Below, one piece after another: positions 12,600 through 25,814 of a stretch of DNA of 64,000 bases. The notes below the pieces were generated by a model. That model was not told the DNA's origin. It ran no database searches and was given only the letters and a program-made list of their open reading frames with translations. The translations under genes were made by a program, and so were the position numbers. Numbering within the stretch: the first letter of the stretch is position 1; each line of letters opens with the position of its first letter. This DNA comes from Vanilla planifolia (Eukaryota > Streptophyta > Magnoliopsida > Asparagales > Orchidaceae), in contig CM043869.1 of assembly GCA_023846275.1 (NCBI GenBank), positions 33,610,737 through 33,674,736 on the forward strand. The letters are read 5' to 3'.

Positions 12600-15500
12600 A
12601 TGACTTCTTGATCATACTAGTATGATTAATTAAGTTTTTCAACATTAATGCTAATATACAATTGATTTTATAATATAATCACTTAGATTGTTTGTTATAA
12701 TCATCTCTTCTTCCCTTAACTAACTTGCATGATTCAACAAATTATTTGATATTCCCTATTGATCTTATAATACGATTACCCCCAACATACTATATAAATG
12801 CCATTCTTTCTTTAACCAATAATTTGACAGAGCAGAATATGTTGTATTGGTATGATATAATATATCATCCAATACAATCACCACTTCCTTTGCCTTTCTT
12901 AAGTTTTTCTGTACTTCATACCAAATTATACATGTATGATACCTTCATAAACTCTCATATAATTCCATATTAGACAGATTTGATCCTTCACATAGAGTAC
13001 ACACAACACACTCATATAAGTAAGATCCATCCATCTTTGATGTACGATGTAAATGACAACTTAATTTATTCTACTTTAACCATTGAATGATCATTTAATG
13101 CGATTCACCTATTGTATTATTATGATTCTTAGTCATTTGTACAAACCTTTATTGGACTAGCATAATTTCTCAAACTTGAGCCCTCTTAAATAGATCATAC
13201 AATTATGTTCATACTTGTCATACTTGAATAATGATACTACATAACCAACCTACTAACTTTTACATCCATTGTATTAAATGAATAAGCTTATCATATAGTG
13301 AATTTAGTTACAAATAATTGAGCAATACCTCCATGTATTAATTAGCTAGTTAACACTAATTGTACAAGTATGTTTAGAATAATCATTCTTATATGAAATT
13401 AAATATTCAACATTTTCTTCATCTTCTACATCTTAATTTTGATTCAAACCATATGAAATTGATCATACTAATATGAAATCAGTCTTAGTTTTGATTCCAA
13501 CTCAAACCACAACTTAACGATATCTTTGTTTACATAAAGCTAAATTGAAGCATTGAAGCATCTTATATTATGAAATGAAGATATTTTGAGTTTAAAAGGT
13601 TTTAAAATTTTTATAATATATTCTTTGAAATTTTCTCTAAATTTTAAATTTCGTAAAGAAACATACAATACAAAAAGAACTAATTGTATAGTATGATACA
13701 GTGTGATGAAAAAAGGAAATTTAGTTAGAATATAAACATATCATACAATATAATGAGGATATCATACAATATGATAGAATAAGAACTAAACTCCATAAGC
13801 TAAAGAGGATTGTATGGTATAATTTGAAAAAGCATATTAGTATGATTAGTGGCTGTACAAACACATCGTCACTAAGTGTTATGCGAGACCAATTAGACTA
13901 AGAAGATAAATGAATCGCACAACATGATCAAAGAAGATCATACAAAATGATTAATGCAATAGTAAAGATTTATGAAGTTGAATTGGATCATAAGATATAA
14001 AATTATTGATCATACCAATATGATCAATTATGATAAAAAAAATTAACTAAGTATGATAGTAAGTAATATATGTTAAGACTCATTATACAAAAATGATAAA
14101 AGAATTTATTAATATGATAATGCTATGAAGCATGTTGTATAATAACAATATGTAGTAGAATGAATCATTTTATTATGATAAAGAACTTTATACAGTATGA
14201 TATAAGGAGAATGCTTTATTTAAACAAAGTTAAAATTGATCATATGCATATGAAGGAGGTGATCATATATGTATGATAAATAGTGATGAATGGAGATTGT
14301 GCTCTTCGTACAATACGAAGCTATGAATTATACAAGTATAATATGGAGAAACAAAAAAGTTTTTAAAACCTGAAACAATGAACAATTGAGTTAATCAATG
14401 TCTAACTAATGAGAAATCATTTGAAGTTAAGAGGGAATGAAGTCTAAAAGGCATCAAATTGAGTGGACGTAGTCGTAGGATGAAGTTAAATAGCTAGAAA
14501 AATGCAATAAATGGATGTTATGTATAAAAGGTTGTAGTCAAGGCTTTCAAAAGTTTTTGGGAAATTTTTTTTATATTTTTGGTTCTTGCATCATTTGTTT
14601 GATGATATTAAAATCATTGTGTTGTTATTACTAAAGCTTTTTCTTGAGTGATGTTAAATCATACATCCCAAGGTCAAGCATGAATAACTTAATTGGAAAG
14701 CTTTACAAGTGTTCCTCGAAACATTCTAAGAGTGAAGAAATGTCAAGGAATAATGATGGCTTTGTTCAAGTTTTCTCAGCTTGCAAATTATAAAGACATT
14801 TGTTCTAGCTCTTGGTTAAGTGGTTGCTCGTCTAAAGCTATTATTGACACATTTCTTTTGAGTTAAAAATTACAAACTTATTAATTAATAATTATTTGAC
14901 CCATAGGGTTGCATTGATGTTTCTTATATGTATTGAAGTCATTTGATCTTTAGGTATCTATTCTATACTAATTTACTCACTTAACTTTTTGTTTGATGAT
15001 TTGTAGGAATTATGTCTTGCATGTGTAAGGCATGTTCAACTTTTAATGGTTGCTTTGTTTTTAAGAAATGCATACTAATTTGATCAATTATATATTCTTC
15101 TTAGAACATTGCATTCTTTATCGCCACATCTTTCATTATTATTATTAAATCAAGTTAAAAATTGCAAAAGAATTGAAGAAGAGTGAACTTTGTATAAATA
15201 CATATTATGAATTAATTTTTTGCATGTGAGCCTGAGTGATTTGCTTAAGGTTTTAATTGTTTGTATAACAATGATACATATATTGTAAAAGTACATTGAG
15301 CACTTACCTGAGAACTATACTTAATTTTTATATAGTATGATTTCACCTTTTGTACTGGTGTGATATACTCATTATAAGGATTAGATAAGGGATCATATCA
15401 AGCAAGTTTAGGTGCATGAGCTAAATTTATAGTGTCATATGAGTATATACAAAATTCACCTTTATACAATTAGTACATTATGTATAAAGGTTTTAGGACT

Positions 15501-16200
15501 TAGATTATAATTGAGTTGAATATGTTGTACTACACTAGTATTTCTATAGATTATATATGATGTTAGTTAATTTGAGGGTTCTATAACTTGTATTTATATG
15601 ATATTATTATAGTATGAGTACTCTAAGCTAAGGTGTCTTTGAGTTTGTATAGTATGATATTACCCTTCATACTTGTATTCATGATGCTATTCAAAATTGA
15701 GTTGACATAATTTGTATGATGTCTCTTTCATACTACGATGATCAAGTTATGTGTGAATAGTATAAGAAATTTGTGCATTGATGCATGAGTATGTTATTTC
15801 AATTATACAAGTATGTTTAGTTTAACCATTAAGATTTGTTTTGTATTTGTTCAATATTTTCATCGTACAATATGATACATGCTTACCTAACAATTTAATT
15901 TAAGAACTTAGCCACTTTTTGTGCAAATTAGTGTCATAGTAGTATGATCCAATTATCATATAAATACAATCATTCATGGTTAGTAATGTGAGATTCTCGT
16001 ACAACATATCATATTATACGATTCTTCATCGTACAATACTTTTTTGAGAGTTCAAAATTAAGACTTAATAAACTTATTTTAGTTGTATAGCATGATGTAA
16101 TGATCATATTAGTATGATATGTTGATAGATGTAAAAATAAGTTGATTGGACTACATGTGTTTTGTATAATCCTTTAATTATAATAATATGATTAGTTTTT
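12600..16200. repeat. Hyphenated-palindrome repeat family, block 2
   Basis: Dense recurrence of short palindromic words. ATCATACTAGTATGAT at 12611-12626 is a perfect 16-bp palindrome. GATCATACCAATATGATC lies at 14008-14025 with 7-bp arms. TCATATGCATATGA near 14240 is perfect, and GATCATATTAGTATGATA lies near 16102. TCATACAATATGAT-like and CGTACAATATGAT-like variants occur throughout (about 13690-13780, 15870, 16000-16040). Spacing is irregular, mostly 30-150 bases. No coding frame is supported. A retrotransposon LTR/UTR or decayed satellite is possible; the family is unidentified. Confidence 0.55.
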
Positions 16201-19155
16201 TGTAAGCATAATAGTTAGTTCAATCATTTTAGGAATGAGATTTTAGCCATTAAACTTTCTTAATTTACATATATTCCTTTGATTCAAATAAATAAAAGTA
16301 GTTTTAAGGAAGAATATGTTGATGAATAAATTACTAAACCAATTACAAGTGAGAAAGAAATAAGGTTGTGGGTTGTACTTTTTCATTATGATATTCTTCT
16401 TCATCTTACCACTTATGTTGTTAAATCTAGTTTTTTATTTGCATAACATACCATGTTACAACATTAAAGTTTCATGTATTGACTTTGTAACATTCATCCA
16501 TAGCATTTAATTATTATGATTATCGTTGTGAATGGTATAAGATTTTTAAATATTATTTTTACCTGAGTGCTATAATAATTATATAATTACTTTGTACTCT
16601 TTTAAATAAGATTAACTCTTAGCTAACCATAACAAAATGAGAGTAGACTTGTATTAGATATACCCTTACTTGGCTATAGGTAAAAAGAGAGTGACTTTAT
16701 GAAGGTTTCCTCTACATGTTGCTACTAATAAGAGTGGTTTTGTTAACAAAAGCCTAGTTTGATCCAATGGGTTTGGGTATAGGCAGAGGCTTTGCTGAAA
16801 AACCTATAATCTTGTGGCTTTTTTGTTTATGTTTTTCTTTCTTCACTTGCTATACTTATGGTTTCATAACAATCATATTGTAGAAAAAGGTTTAACAAAA
16901 TTTAAAGTATTTTCTATTACATAAAGTGAAACAATACGTTTATCTTGCAAAATAAATTACTTTCAACAAATTATTTTATTACAACAAATGTATTTGATAT
17001 TATATATATTTGTAAGTAGTTTAAAATCTCATAACTCACCTCACTCTTGTGCTTATTCCATAACTTATAATTACAACAAAATTTAGTAATTAATTTTTAC
17101 TAAGAGCATTCAAAAGAAAAGAGGAGAGAAAGAGGAACTACTTTCTAAAAAAATTGAAGAAAGTCTTGCAAGTTGAGCTCAAGGCTAAGGCAAAATCAAG
17201 ATAATCTAGTTATGAGTGCTGTAACTCCCTAGAGCTTGGAGCAAAGATCTAGCATGTAGAAAGCACTACATAGAAATTAAGAGATAGGTAAATTTGTATT
17301 ATGTGTATATGGTTGATGTTTGTTAGCTAGAGGCCTCTAATTGATAATAACTGGTAAAAATCTAGTAAATGCTTAAATAGACTAGTTGTGTTGATGGTTG
17401 ATGTTTGATGTGTGATGTTTGTCAGAAGAGTAGAATCTTAAGAGTTGATCTCTCATGTTAATCTTAAGGATGTTTAATTATTTGAGTTGTAAAATGTGTG
17501 ATACTAGTTGATTTTCTTATGATGATATAACATGATACAATTAGTTATCTCATTTATATGTATGCTAATTTTAACATGATGTTAAAGCATGATACATTGA
17601 GTTGCATCACTTACATGTCTTATTTCTTCATGCTAATGTGAAAATATTCATAATAGTAAAGGAATGTATAACAAAACACTATTTGTAATGTTAGAAAAAG
17701 AAAGGAAAGATAAGCTAAAAAGAAAAGGAAAAAAGTTTAGTAAAGGAAGAGCAAGATTCAAAAGATTGTAAGATGAATAGTTATCCAAAATGGTGATCAC
17801 AATTCTAGAATTATGGTTCTAAAGATGAGCCAAAAGAGTCATTCATCCAAGTTATTTATTTTGAATGATGTGTTTCTAAATATGCCTACTTGTTTATAAG
17901 GTGGCCTTACCTTAAGACATTTTTTAAAGATGATATAAAGAAAAAAAGAATAAGAAAAGTTTAATAGATGATAAAAGATATGAGCTTCAAAGGCTTTGCA
18001 TGAGAAAAAAAGAATTATTTGATATGTTTTGGCTTATTCACATACTTTTTTATATTGTATATCATATTAATTATAATTGACCCATGCATATGACTACCCA
18101 AATTTTATATTCTTTACTTATATATATTTATTTTTGTTATTGAGCTAATTTCAATTAACTTACTCTATTTTAATTTTTAATATAATACTTTCAGATTAAT
18201 ATGAGGCACCAATGGGGCTATGGGGGAGCAATGAGGGCTAAGACATGTTGGCTTGACCTAAAAGATGCTTCACTTTCTCCTTTAGTTTTGTAACAATTGT
18301 GATATTTTTTCCTTTATGTGAGAATGATTGAAATGTAATAAAACTTTTATCATGATTTTTTTTTGTTTAGACTTTATGTGACTTGAGCAATGCTTAGACA
18401 AAGTTAAAATTTAAAGATTTTGTTTATTTAAATGTTGAAATATTCTTCTTATGAAAAATAGGATTATTAACACAAAAAATTATTTAAAAGTGATATACTT
18501 ATAAAAGTTTATCATTTAAATTTGTGTCCACTATGTGTTTACTTCAAAAAAATTAATGTTTGAAGATAAAAGGAAGAAAGGTAAAGAATTTTATGACATG
18601 ACATCATAACCCAGGAAAAGTCAGATTAGGTTCGCCACAATTACAAAAACAAAATCAATATAAATGTTTACTACTTGCTAGCTACTACTCAGCTTCTCTG
18701 CTTAGATCATGCTATGATCTCTTTATTCTTCAACTTGATTTTGAAGCTTTCCTTAAGCAACAATAATATTTTTTCACTCTCCTCTCCTTCCTTTGCACTC
18801 TCTACCTGAGCTCTCTTTCTCATTAATTTTCCAAACTCTCCATTTTTTCCTCTCCATTCTTATTTATACTCCTTAGTTTTCTTACACCATAACTCAATAC
18901 ATTGAAAAATTTATTTGGAACCAATTCCCAACCATTTAGAGAAATTATATTATATTGATTTTTTTTAAAAAAATAATAAGTTATCTATGACTTCAAGATT
19001 ATAAACTCAATGTCATTATATTCCTCTTAAGAAACTCTATTTAATGGAGATATGTTATACGATTACTATATCATAATATGAACTTGAATTGGATACATAT
19101 CACAAAGATACATTGATATTGTATTACTATTCATAGATTTTTCTTGCATAGTTTT
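16200..19155. other. AT-rich DNA with GA-rich patch, no gene
   Basis: No gene recognised. A GA-rich patch at about 17105-17165 is followed by CTGTAACTCCCTAGAGCTTGG near 17219, the kind of text found in gypsy LTR leaders. A second less AT-rich patch lies at about 18200-18250. A pyrimidine-rich stretch at about 18690-18890 has no recognisable exon. The region could be part of the LTR/leader of the gypsy relic to its right, but no borders are clear. Confidence 0.4.
17520..17640. repeat. Two-copy degenerate repeat, about 60 bp
   Basis: GATGATATAACATGATACA and GATGTTAAAGCATGATACA start two adjacent segments of about 60 bases (17520 and 17579). Each continues with AGTTATCTCATTTATATGT / AGTTGCATCACTTACATGT and a later ATGCTAAT word. 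Confidence 0.5.
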
Positions 19156-19159
19156 ATTT

Positions 19160-19644
19160 ATTACTCCATTTGTCTTTATCAATTATATTATTATCTTTTT
19201 TATATCACTTTATTATATGTAACTAATAGTTTGTATGCTAAGTATTTCATGCTTATTTTCTACTTACATTGTAGGCTAGCATGTTAACATTCATAGGATT
19301 AAGAGTCCTTAGATGATATTTTAAGACTATAGGATAAGAGTTTGTTGTATTTGTGAGTGTGGGTGTGATGAAAATCATATGTGAGGGCAATTATACTTTA
19401 TTTTTTTTAAAATAATATTTTGTTATCTTATTTTAGTTTTGTATATTTTGTGATAGTTTTATTTTATGTGATGTTATTTATTTTAGCTATATTGATGTTA
19501 AGCATTAAAATGTTATAGTTTCATCATCCTTACTCATTTGGTTTGTCATCAATTTTTATGATGCTAACTCTAGTTTTACCAAGTACATTGGTATTGTTGT
19601 TATATTTTATCAAGTTTTTTTATTATGTCACGTAGGGCATGACA
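19160..19644 (+). repeat. Dispersed repeat A, copy 2 (possible LTR 3' end)
   Basis: Counterpart of 7590-8078. Shared words include CTTTATTATATGTAACTAAT, CTACTTACATTGTAGG, CATTCATAGGATTAAGAGTC and GATGATATTTTAAGACT. It ends in GTAGGGCATGACA at 19632-19644, which resembles the TGACA 3' border of Tekay/Del-type LTRs. It directly abuts the broken end of the minus-strand RT fragment that follows. Confidence 0.5.
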
Positions 19645-19649
19645 TAAGA

Positions 19650-20870
19650 GATTTCCATAATGGGGTATAAAAAATATTTTTTTATTATACTCGTATTAAT
19701 GAAACAATTGTTATACACATCTGTTATGTACCATCTTTTTAGTGTAAGAAGTATTGAAGTAATATAAAGGTTAATACTCTCTCATATGAATATTTTGTCC
19801 ATTAATTCATTCACTTGGTGTAATAACTCAATGTAGGAATTTGAATTAAGATGATAATATGACAAATTTGGGTTAGGATGCCCCCCTATATGAAGTCAAT
19901 TTTGTGTTGAATATCATGCATTGGTGGCAGAGCATTTGGAAGATCTTTAGTAAAAACATCATGAACTTTATGTAATAGCTCTACAAATAATAGAATAGTC
20001 AATGGAATAGAACTAGGCTTATTAATAGTAATAACTTACATGACTTTGCCATTAGCATACCAAGTTCTAATTCTTGTTAAAAATTATTCTTTAACTTTTT
20101 TAAATAATGTTTGAGATGGGTATGGTTTTTTGGGTAGAGTGTAATATGTTTTATTTGATGCTACAATGAAAAAGGATTAGCTCACCTATTAAGTGTGACA
20201 TCTTAGTTAAATAATTAAGAATGACCAAGGATGATATGTCCAACATTCATAAGAATGATATCACACATAATCTCATCAAAATATGAGCTAAGTTTAAGGA
20301 GGACTTTATATCTCTTTTTAATGGATATAGATATTTTATCATTCTTTGACATTGTAAAATGACGAGGAAGATCAAGAAGGATGAGCTAATAATTTGAGGA
20401 GTAGCTACAATATTTATATAACTACCACTATTAATAATAATCTTAAATGACTTATCACTAATACATGTGATGTTCAAAAGATGAATGTGAATTTTAATCT
20501 TTCTCAAATAATGGTACTATTTTGGTACATTTAACTAGGATTTCACTAAATGTTAGTGATTTGATAAGTTAAGAATGTATGCCCTCACAATTCTCATCTT
20601 CTACATTCTCTTTTGGAACAACTACTTTTTCTTCTAATGTGCACTCATTTTTTTCTTTATCTACTGCAACTAACATGATTCAAGTGAGATATTAGGACAC
20701 AATATGACCCTTCTTATGACACCTAAAATAATTATTTATGAAACTTGTAATAGCTCTGATCATAAGGTTTTCTTTTTTTGTAGTTGGTAGGGAATAGCTC
20801 TCAAGGGAGTGGCACTAAAAGTGGATGGGTAGATAGTTAGTGTAATGGATAAATTAGTAATGAATTTGGT
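19650..20870 (-). mobile_element. Decayed Ty3/gypsy gag(zinc knuckle)-protease-RT N-terminal fragment
   Basis: On the minus strand, from high to low coordinate: a CCHC-knuckle remnant YFRCHKKGHIVS (first Cys replaced) near 20715-20740; an aspartic-protease relic KIIINSGSYINIVAT in which the catalytic D[ST]G is NSG (AATAGTGGT at 20432-20424); and the protease C-terminal motif DEIMCDIILMNVGHIILGHS at about 20277-20220. The pre-RT linker DVFTKDLPNALPPMHDIQHK follows near 19960-19900. The RT N-terminus (ELLHQVNELMDKIFI; NTSIIKKYFLYPI) reaches about 19660, where homology stops. Order and motifs fit a plant Ty3/gypsy chromovirus. Stops and substitutions are frequent. It is oriented opposite to the pol relic beginning at 20925. 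Confidence 0.75.
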
Positions 20871-20924
20871 GTAAGATTAGGTAGTGGTGGTAAAAGAATC
20901 TACCTTCTAAATATAATTAAACTA

Positions 20925-23580
20925 AATCATTTGGGCTCATGGAAAACTCTAAACAAGAGCATAATTAAGAACAAATATTCATTGCCTATAATAGATGAGC
21001 TATTCAATTAATTAGTTAGAGCTAAAATATGTTTAAAAATTAATTTGAGATCTGATTATCATCAACTAAATATTAAGAAAGAAAATAATTCTAAAGACTT
21101 CCTTTATAGCTAGATATGGTCATTTTGAATTTGTTGTATTACGTTTTGGATTAAGAAAAAATACTCCAATAGCCTTTATGGACTTAATAAATAAGGTGTT
21201 TAGGCACTAATTAAATCAATTATTATTTTTATTGATGACATATCAATCTATCTTAAAGATAAAGTAAAGCATAAGAAGCATTTGGATATGATATTATAGA
21301 TATTATGAAAATGCTAATTAAATGAAACGTTTTTAAAATGCAAATTTCTAGTTAACCATTATATCCTCCTTAGGAGATGTAATTAGTATAAAAGAAATCT
21401 CTATTGATTTTTAAAAAGCTGTAGCTAGTAAAATGACTTAGGCTTATTAATGTGACTAAACCAAAAAGTTATCTTAGTTTAGTAAGATATTATAGAAAAT
21501 TTATAATTTTTTTCTCAAATTACAATACTATTAAAAAATCAAGTTTGAAGGTAGTTCCTTTTAAATAAAATTTAGACTATGAAAAGAATTTTTAGATATT
21601 AAAAAAAGTTTGAACTCAACACCTATTTTAGCATTACCTAAGAGAGAGACTAAATTTAAAGTGTATATTGACGAATCTCTATAAAAACTTAGGTGTGTAT
21701 TAATGCAAAATAATAAAGTTATAATATATGCTTTAAGATAATTATGATCTCATGAAAGAACTTATCTTGCACATGATCTTAAGCTTATTACAATCGTATT
21801 TGTTTTAATGATTTAAAGACACTATTTTGTGATGTGAAAAACTACTTGTTTATTGATCATAATAGTCTAAAGTGTATTTTCATGCAAAAAGAGTTAAATC
21901 TGAGACAATGAAAGTGGTTGGAGCTACTTAAAGATTATGACATGAAAATTATCTATCATCTAGGAAAAGTTAATGTTGTAGTTAACGTGTTAAGCTGGAT
22001 GGCTAATCTTCATAACATGATATTTAGCTTGGAAGAAGCACAAATAATTATAGAAATGAATCACTTGGAATTAATTATGATATTAGTAGCCACTAAAAAA
22101 AGCTTTCTTTATTAACTATTATAATATAGTGGTTACTAACTCTAAAAAATGCTTAACATAAAGGTGAAAACATTCAATAAATAAAGGCTAAACTTGCTAC
22201 AAAAAAGGAGATAGATATTTATTTAAATTAAGAGATAGTATTATTGTATAAAAGTAGAGTGTGCATTCCTTTAGTAAGTATGGAAATAAATTCTACTAAA
22301 AAAGATCATGAAACAAAATATGTAATACATATATAAGTAACAAACATGTACCAAGACTTGAAGTAAAGATTATGGTGAAATAATATGAAGAAGGATTTTC
22401 GTGTCTGTGTAAGTTGATGTATAATATGTTAGTAGGTGAAAAAAAAGTAATAGAAACCATGTGGTTTACTACAACCCCTTCTTATTCTAATTTAGAAGTG
22501 AGAAAAAATGTCAACAAACTTTATAATTGGACTTCTAAAGGTTAGCTAATATAATGATATCATGTGAGTTATTGTAGATAGATTAATAAAATCAACTTAT
22601 TTTCTACCTATTAAAACTACTTAGTTAAAAGACAAGTGCAAAATTATATCAATCAAATTATGAGATTATGTGGATTGTCAAAAGCAATTATATCTGGTAG
22701 AAATTTAAATTTTATTTTGTATTTCTAGAGAAAGATACATAAAATATTTGATACTTAATTAAAGATTATTATAATATTTCATCCTCAAATAAATGAATAA
22801 ATTAAAAAGACTATGAAAACTTTGAAATATATGTTAAGATTATGTATATTGGATTTTGATAATAGATGGGATATTCATTTAACATTTATTAAATTTACTT
22901 ATAATAATCATTATCAATCGAACATAGGGATAACATCATATGAAGTATTATATAGTAGAAACTTTTGATCACTATTGTGCTAACATAAAATAAAACATTA
23001 AACTCAATTGGGGCTAGAGTTAATAGATAAAGATAACTAAAAGATTCAAATAACTTGAGAAAGAATACATAAATCACAAAATCATCAAAGAAAGTATTCT
23101 TTATATAAAGCATTAAAAGATTGAGTTTTAGGAAAAGGAGCATGTTTTCTTAAAAGCGAGCCCAACAAAAGATGCAAATATATTTAAAAAAGGAGAGAAG
23201 CTAAAGCCAAGGTATATCAGGCATTTCCAAATAAAAGAATTAGAAAGGTTGTATACATAGCAACTTTATCTCCACAATTAGTTGTCATGCTCAATATATT
23301 TCATATTCTTATTTTAAAAAGATATGTTGTCAACCCATTATATGTTATACATTATGATCCAAGATTATGAAAGATAACCAAATCTAAGCTATGAAGAGAA
23401 GCCCATAAGAATCTTAGTCAAAGAGATCAAGCAAATGAGAATAAAAGAAATTAATATAGTTAAAAGTATAATGATAAAACTAAATATAATGTGAATCTTC
23501 TTGGAAACTTAAGGATGCGATGAGAAAAAAGTGCTCTAAGTTGTTTTAAATTTTAGGAATAAAATTTCTACAATGAAGGA
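20925..23580 (+). mobile_element. Decayed Ty3/gypsy pol: RT, RNase H, integrase, chromodomain-like tail
   Basis: RT begins at NKSIIKNKYSLPIIDELF (about 20950), continues with KINLRSDYHQLNIKKE, ARYGHFEFVVLRFGL and FMDLINKVF. It carries a FIDD catalytic box at 21228-21239, in a shifted frame. LSLVRYYRKFI and STPILALPKR follow, then RNase H (KFKVYIDESL). The RNase H-integrase tether LLKDYDMKIIYHLGKVNVV is near 21924. Integrase shows a CVS-x-CIIC finger remnant and PCGLLQP near 22400-22480, a core region, MLRLCILDFDNRWDIHL, KFTYNNH and GITSYEVLYSR (to about 22965). The C-terminal tail NLSYEEKPIRILVKEI starts near 23381, the typical end of Tekay/Del-like chromoviruses. Multiple frameshifts and stops make it non-coding today. 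Confidence 0.82.
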
Positions 23581-23583
23581 GAA
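23575..23583 (+). other. Putative polypurine tract of the gypsy element
   Basis: GAAGGAGAA lies immediately before TATAACATCC, exactly where the plus-strand primer tract precedes a 3' LTR. In related elements the LTR starts TGTAACA; here the second base appears mutated. Confidence 0.6.
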
Positions 23584-23584
23584 T

Positions 23585-25713
23585 TATAACATCCTCAAAT
23601 ATCTAAACTAATATGGATCAAGTTGTCTTATAAAACATACTAAATCATTAAAAAATAAAATATTCTAAAATATAAAAATGAATATAAAATTTGATAGAGC
23701 TCATTAAGATGAGTATAAGGTGCTTATTTCATCTTCATAGGAGTTATTTTGGGATTACTATAAGTTCTTGAACTTAAAGAGGTAATTTTAATGATAAATA
23801 TTTTAATAACTAATCCAATAATTACATTCAAGATATTTTATGAAGTTTTCTTATTCTTCCTTCTAAGGTTCCTCTTAGTTGAAATGTTGGTCGAATCAAG
23901 GAGAAGGATAGAGATTTTATGGACACAAAATTCAAATGAGCCTAAATAATTAATAAAAAAATAATTTCTTCACAAATTAACTCTAGATTTTTTTGTAGCA
24001 AAGATCATAGTGTTTACCCATAACTAAACTTCCACCTTGTTATTAAGATTATTAGAGAGAGAAATGTCAACAAAAAAGTTAGGTTAGGGTTAACAAAAAG
24101 GCAAACATGGGGAGAGAGAAAATCCTAGAGGGAGAGAAAGAAAAAAATAAAGAGAAATACAAGTAAGAAAAATCTTTCTTATTGGTAAAGTGAGTTTATG
24201 TAACCTTGAACAATAATTATAATTGTATAACTTTCAATATTAAGCTATGGTTGTTGCTGTTTGATAGTTGAACTTAAGGAGTAAGAAATTGACTAACAAC
24301 AAGATTAAGCATAAGAAATGAGAAAATTTTGGGGTATGTAATATAATAATAATTTATATTATGATGATGGTTATAATACTAAATTGCAAACATGAATTGG
24401 TATAGACATCCTTCAAAGTTCTTATGATGCTTGATATACTATTATTGTGATTAATTTATTTAAATTATGTAGGGAGTAGTAGTTTAAGAGTTTAAACAAA
24501 CTAAAATGATGTGTAATTATATATATTTGTTTTATATTAACTAATGTATTGTTTGTATGAATCTAACTAGCATGTTGTGAAATATAAATTTATGATACAT
24601 CATGTGTTGTTTTAATTACATATATGTAGTTTTATAATATAAAATTTTGAAACCTATGCATATGTAAAAATAAAAAGTGAAACTGCCAAATGAATTAATT
24701 GAATTAGATTTAGTGATCGATGAGCTATTTAACTGAAATGTGTTATTTTTTTGCATCTTATTATCAGTTTGTCACATTATTAAGATTTGTATTATGATAA
24801 TGGCTAGTAGTCAGTGTTTCACATGATTAAGAATTGCTACTATGATTATGGCTAATGGCCAGTAGGTAATAAGATCGAGATTTGTTGTTGTGATATAGTT
24901 AGTGGCAAGTGAGTCACATGATTAAAATTTATTACAAATAAAATGACCATTAAAAATATTAAAAGACTAAACATCTTATGCATAAATGTATTTCATAAAT
25001 AATATTTTTATGATAATCAAGTAAACTAAAATGAGTATGTTGGTTGACTACAATATAATTATCGTAAAGTTCACTTAGTTAAATAGAAATAGATGTCGAT
25101 AAATAAGCTCGCTTTAAGAAAAAAAAAATGAAAAATCAAGTACTTGTGCGTATGTTTACTTTTATAATTATGATAAGTTCTTATCACATTTATTGTTTCA
25201 TGCTTTGGTATTAAGACTTGTTTATTAATTCAATTATTAATAAAGATATTTTAAACTCTTTTGCATATATTTATTATTAGATATAATCTATTAAATCTAT
25301 GATGGATGTCTTAGTCTATTTCTTGAAATTAACTTTTCAAATGTATCAAAATCATAATACAAAGTTGAACATACATTAAAATAACATATTAGAGAAATTT
25401 GTTTTTGTATAGGCTTTATAACCAAACTAAAATGGTAAATAGTGTAGTTTATATCTTATTTTGTATCATGTGCATGTAATCTAAAGATAATTTTGTATAA
25501 AAGCATAATGAATATTTATGAAACTACGTAAAAGTGGATATAAAACTTCATAGATATGTGTAATTATTTTTAGTTGTGATATATATAATTATGTGGGATT
25601 ATTAAATGAATAAAATACATGAAAGTTTTTATTTATTTATAATCTAAAGTTTAAGAAAATAAGAGTTTTAATTGATTAGGATTTGATCATTAGGTTCTAA
25701 TTATGGTGTGACA
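23585..25713 (+). repeat. Putative 3' LTR of the gypsy relic
   Basis: The start TATAACATCC follows the polypurine tract and the pol tail. The proposed end is GGTGTGACA (25705-25713), which pairs as a degenerate inverted terminal sequence with the start. The interior has a GA-rich leader-like block (about 24050-24165) and a 47-bp tandem array (24771-24935). The length of 2.13 kb fits Tekay/Del LTRs. A matching 5' LTR was not found, so both borders remain provisional. Confidence 0.5.
24771..24935. repeat. Tandem repeat, unit about 47 bp, about 3.5 copies
   Basis: Units begin with CACATTATTAAGATTTGT (24773), CACATGATTAAGAATTGC (24820), TAATAAGATCGAGATTTGT (about 24867) and CACATGATTAAAATTTATT (24915). 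Each continues with an ATGATAATGGCTAGTAGTCAGT-like segment. Spacing is 47-48 bases. It lies within the proposed LTR. Confidence 0.75.
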
Positions 25714-25814
25714 AAAGAGGTCATCATAGGTTCACACAAATAGAATCGAGCAAATATTAAAAACAAGCCACATTCACATAAAATCAACAACTTCTGACAA
25801 CACATGAGAGCGAA

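Noticed and set aside
21918-22115. 65-codon frame as a stand-alone gene
   Set aside because: It is the RNase H-integrase tether of the gypsy relic (LLKDYDMKIIYHLGK), not an independent gene.
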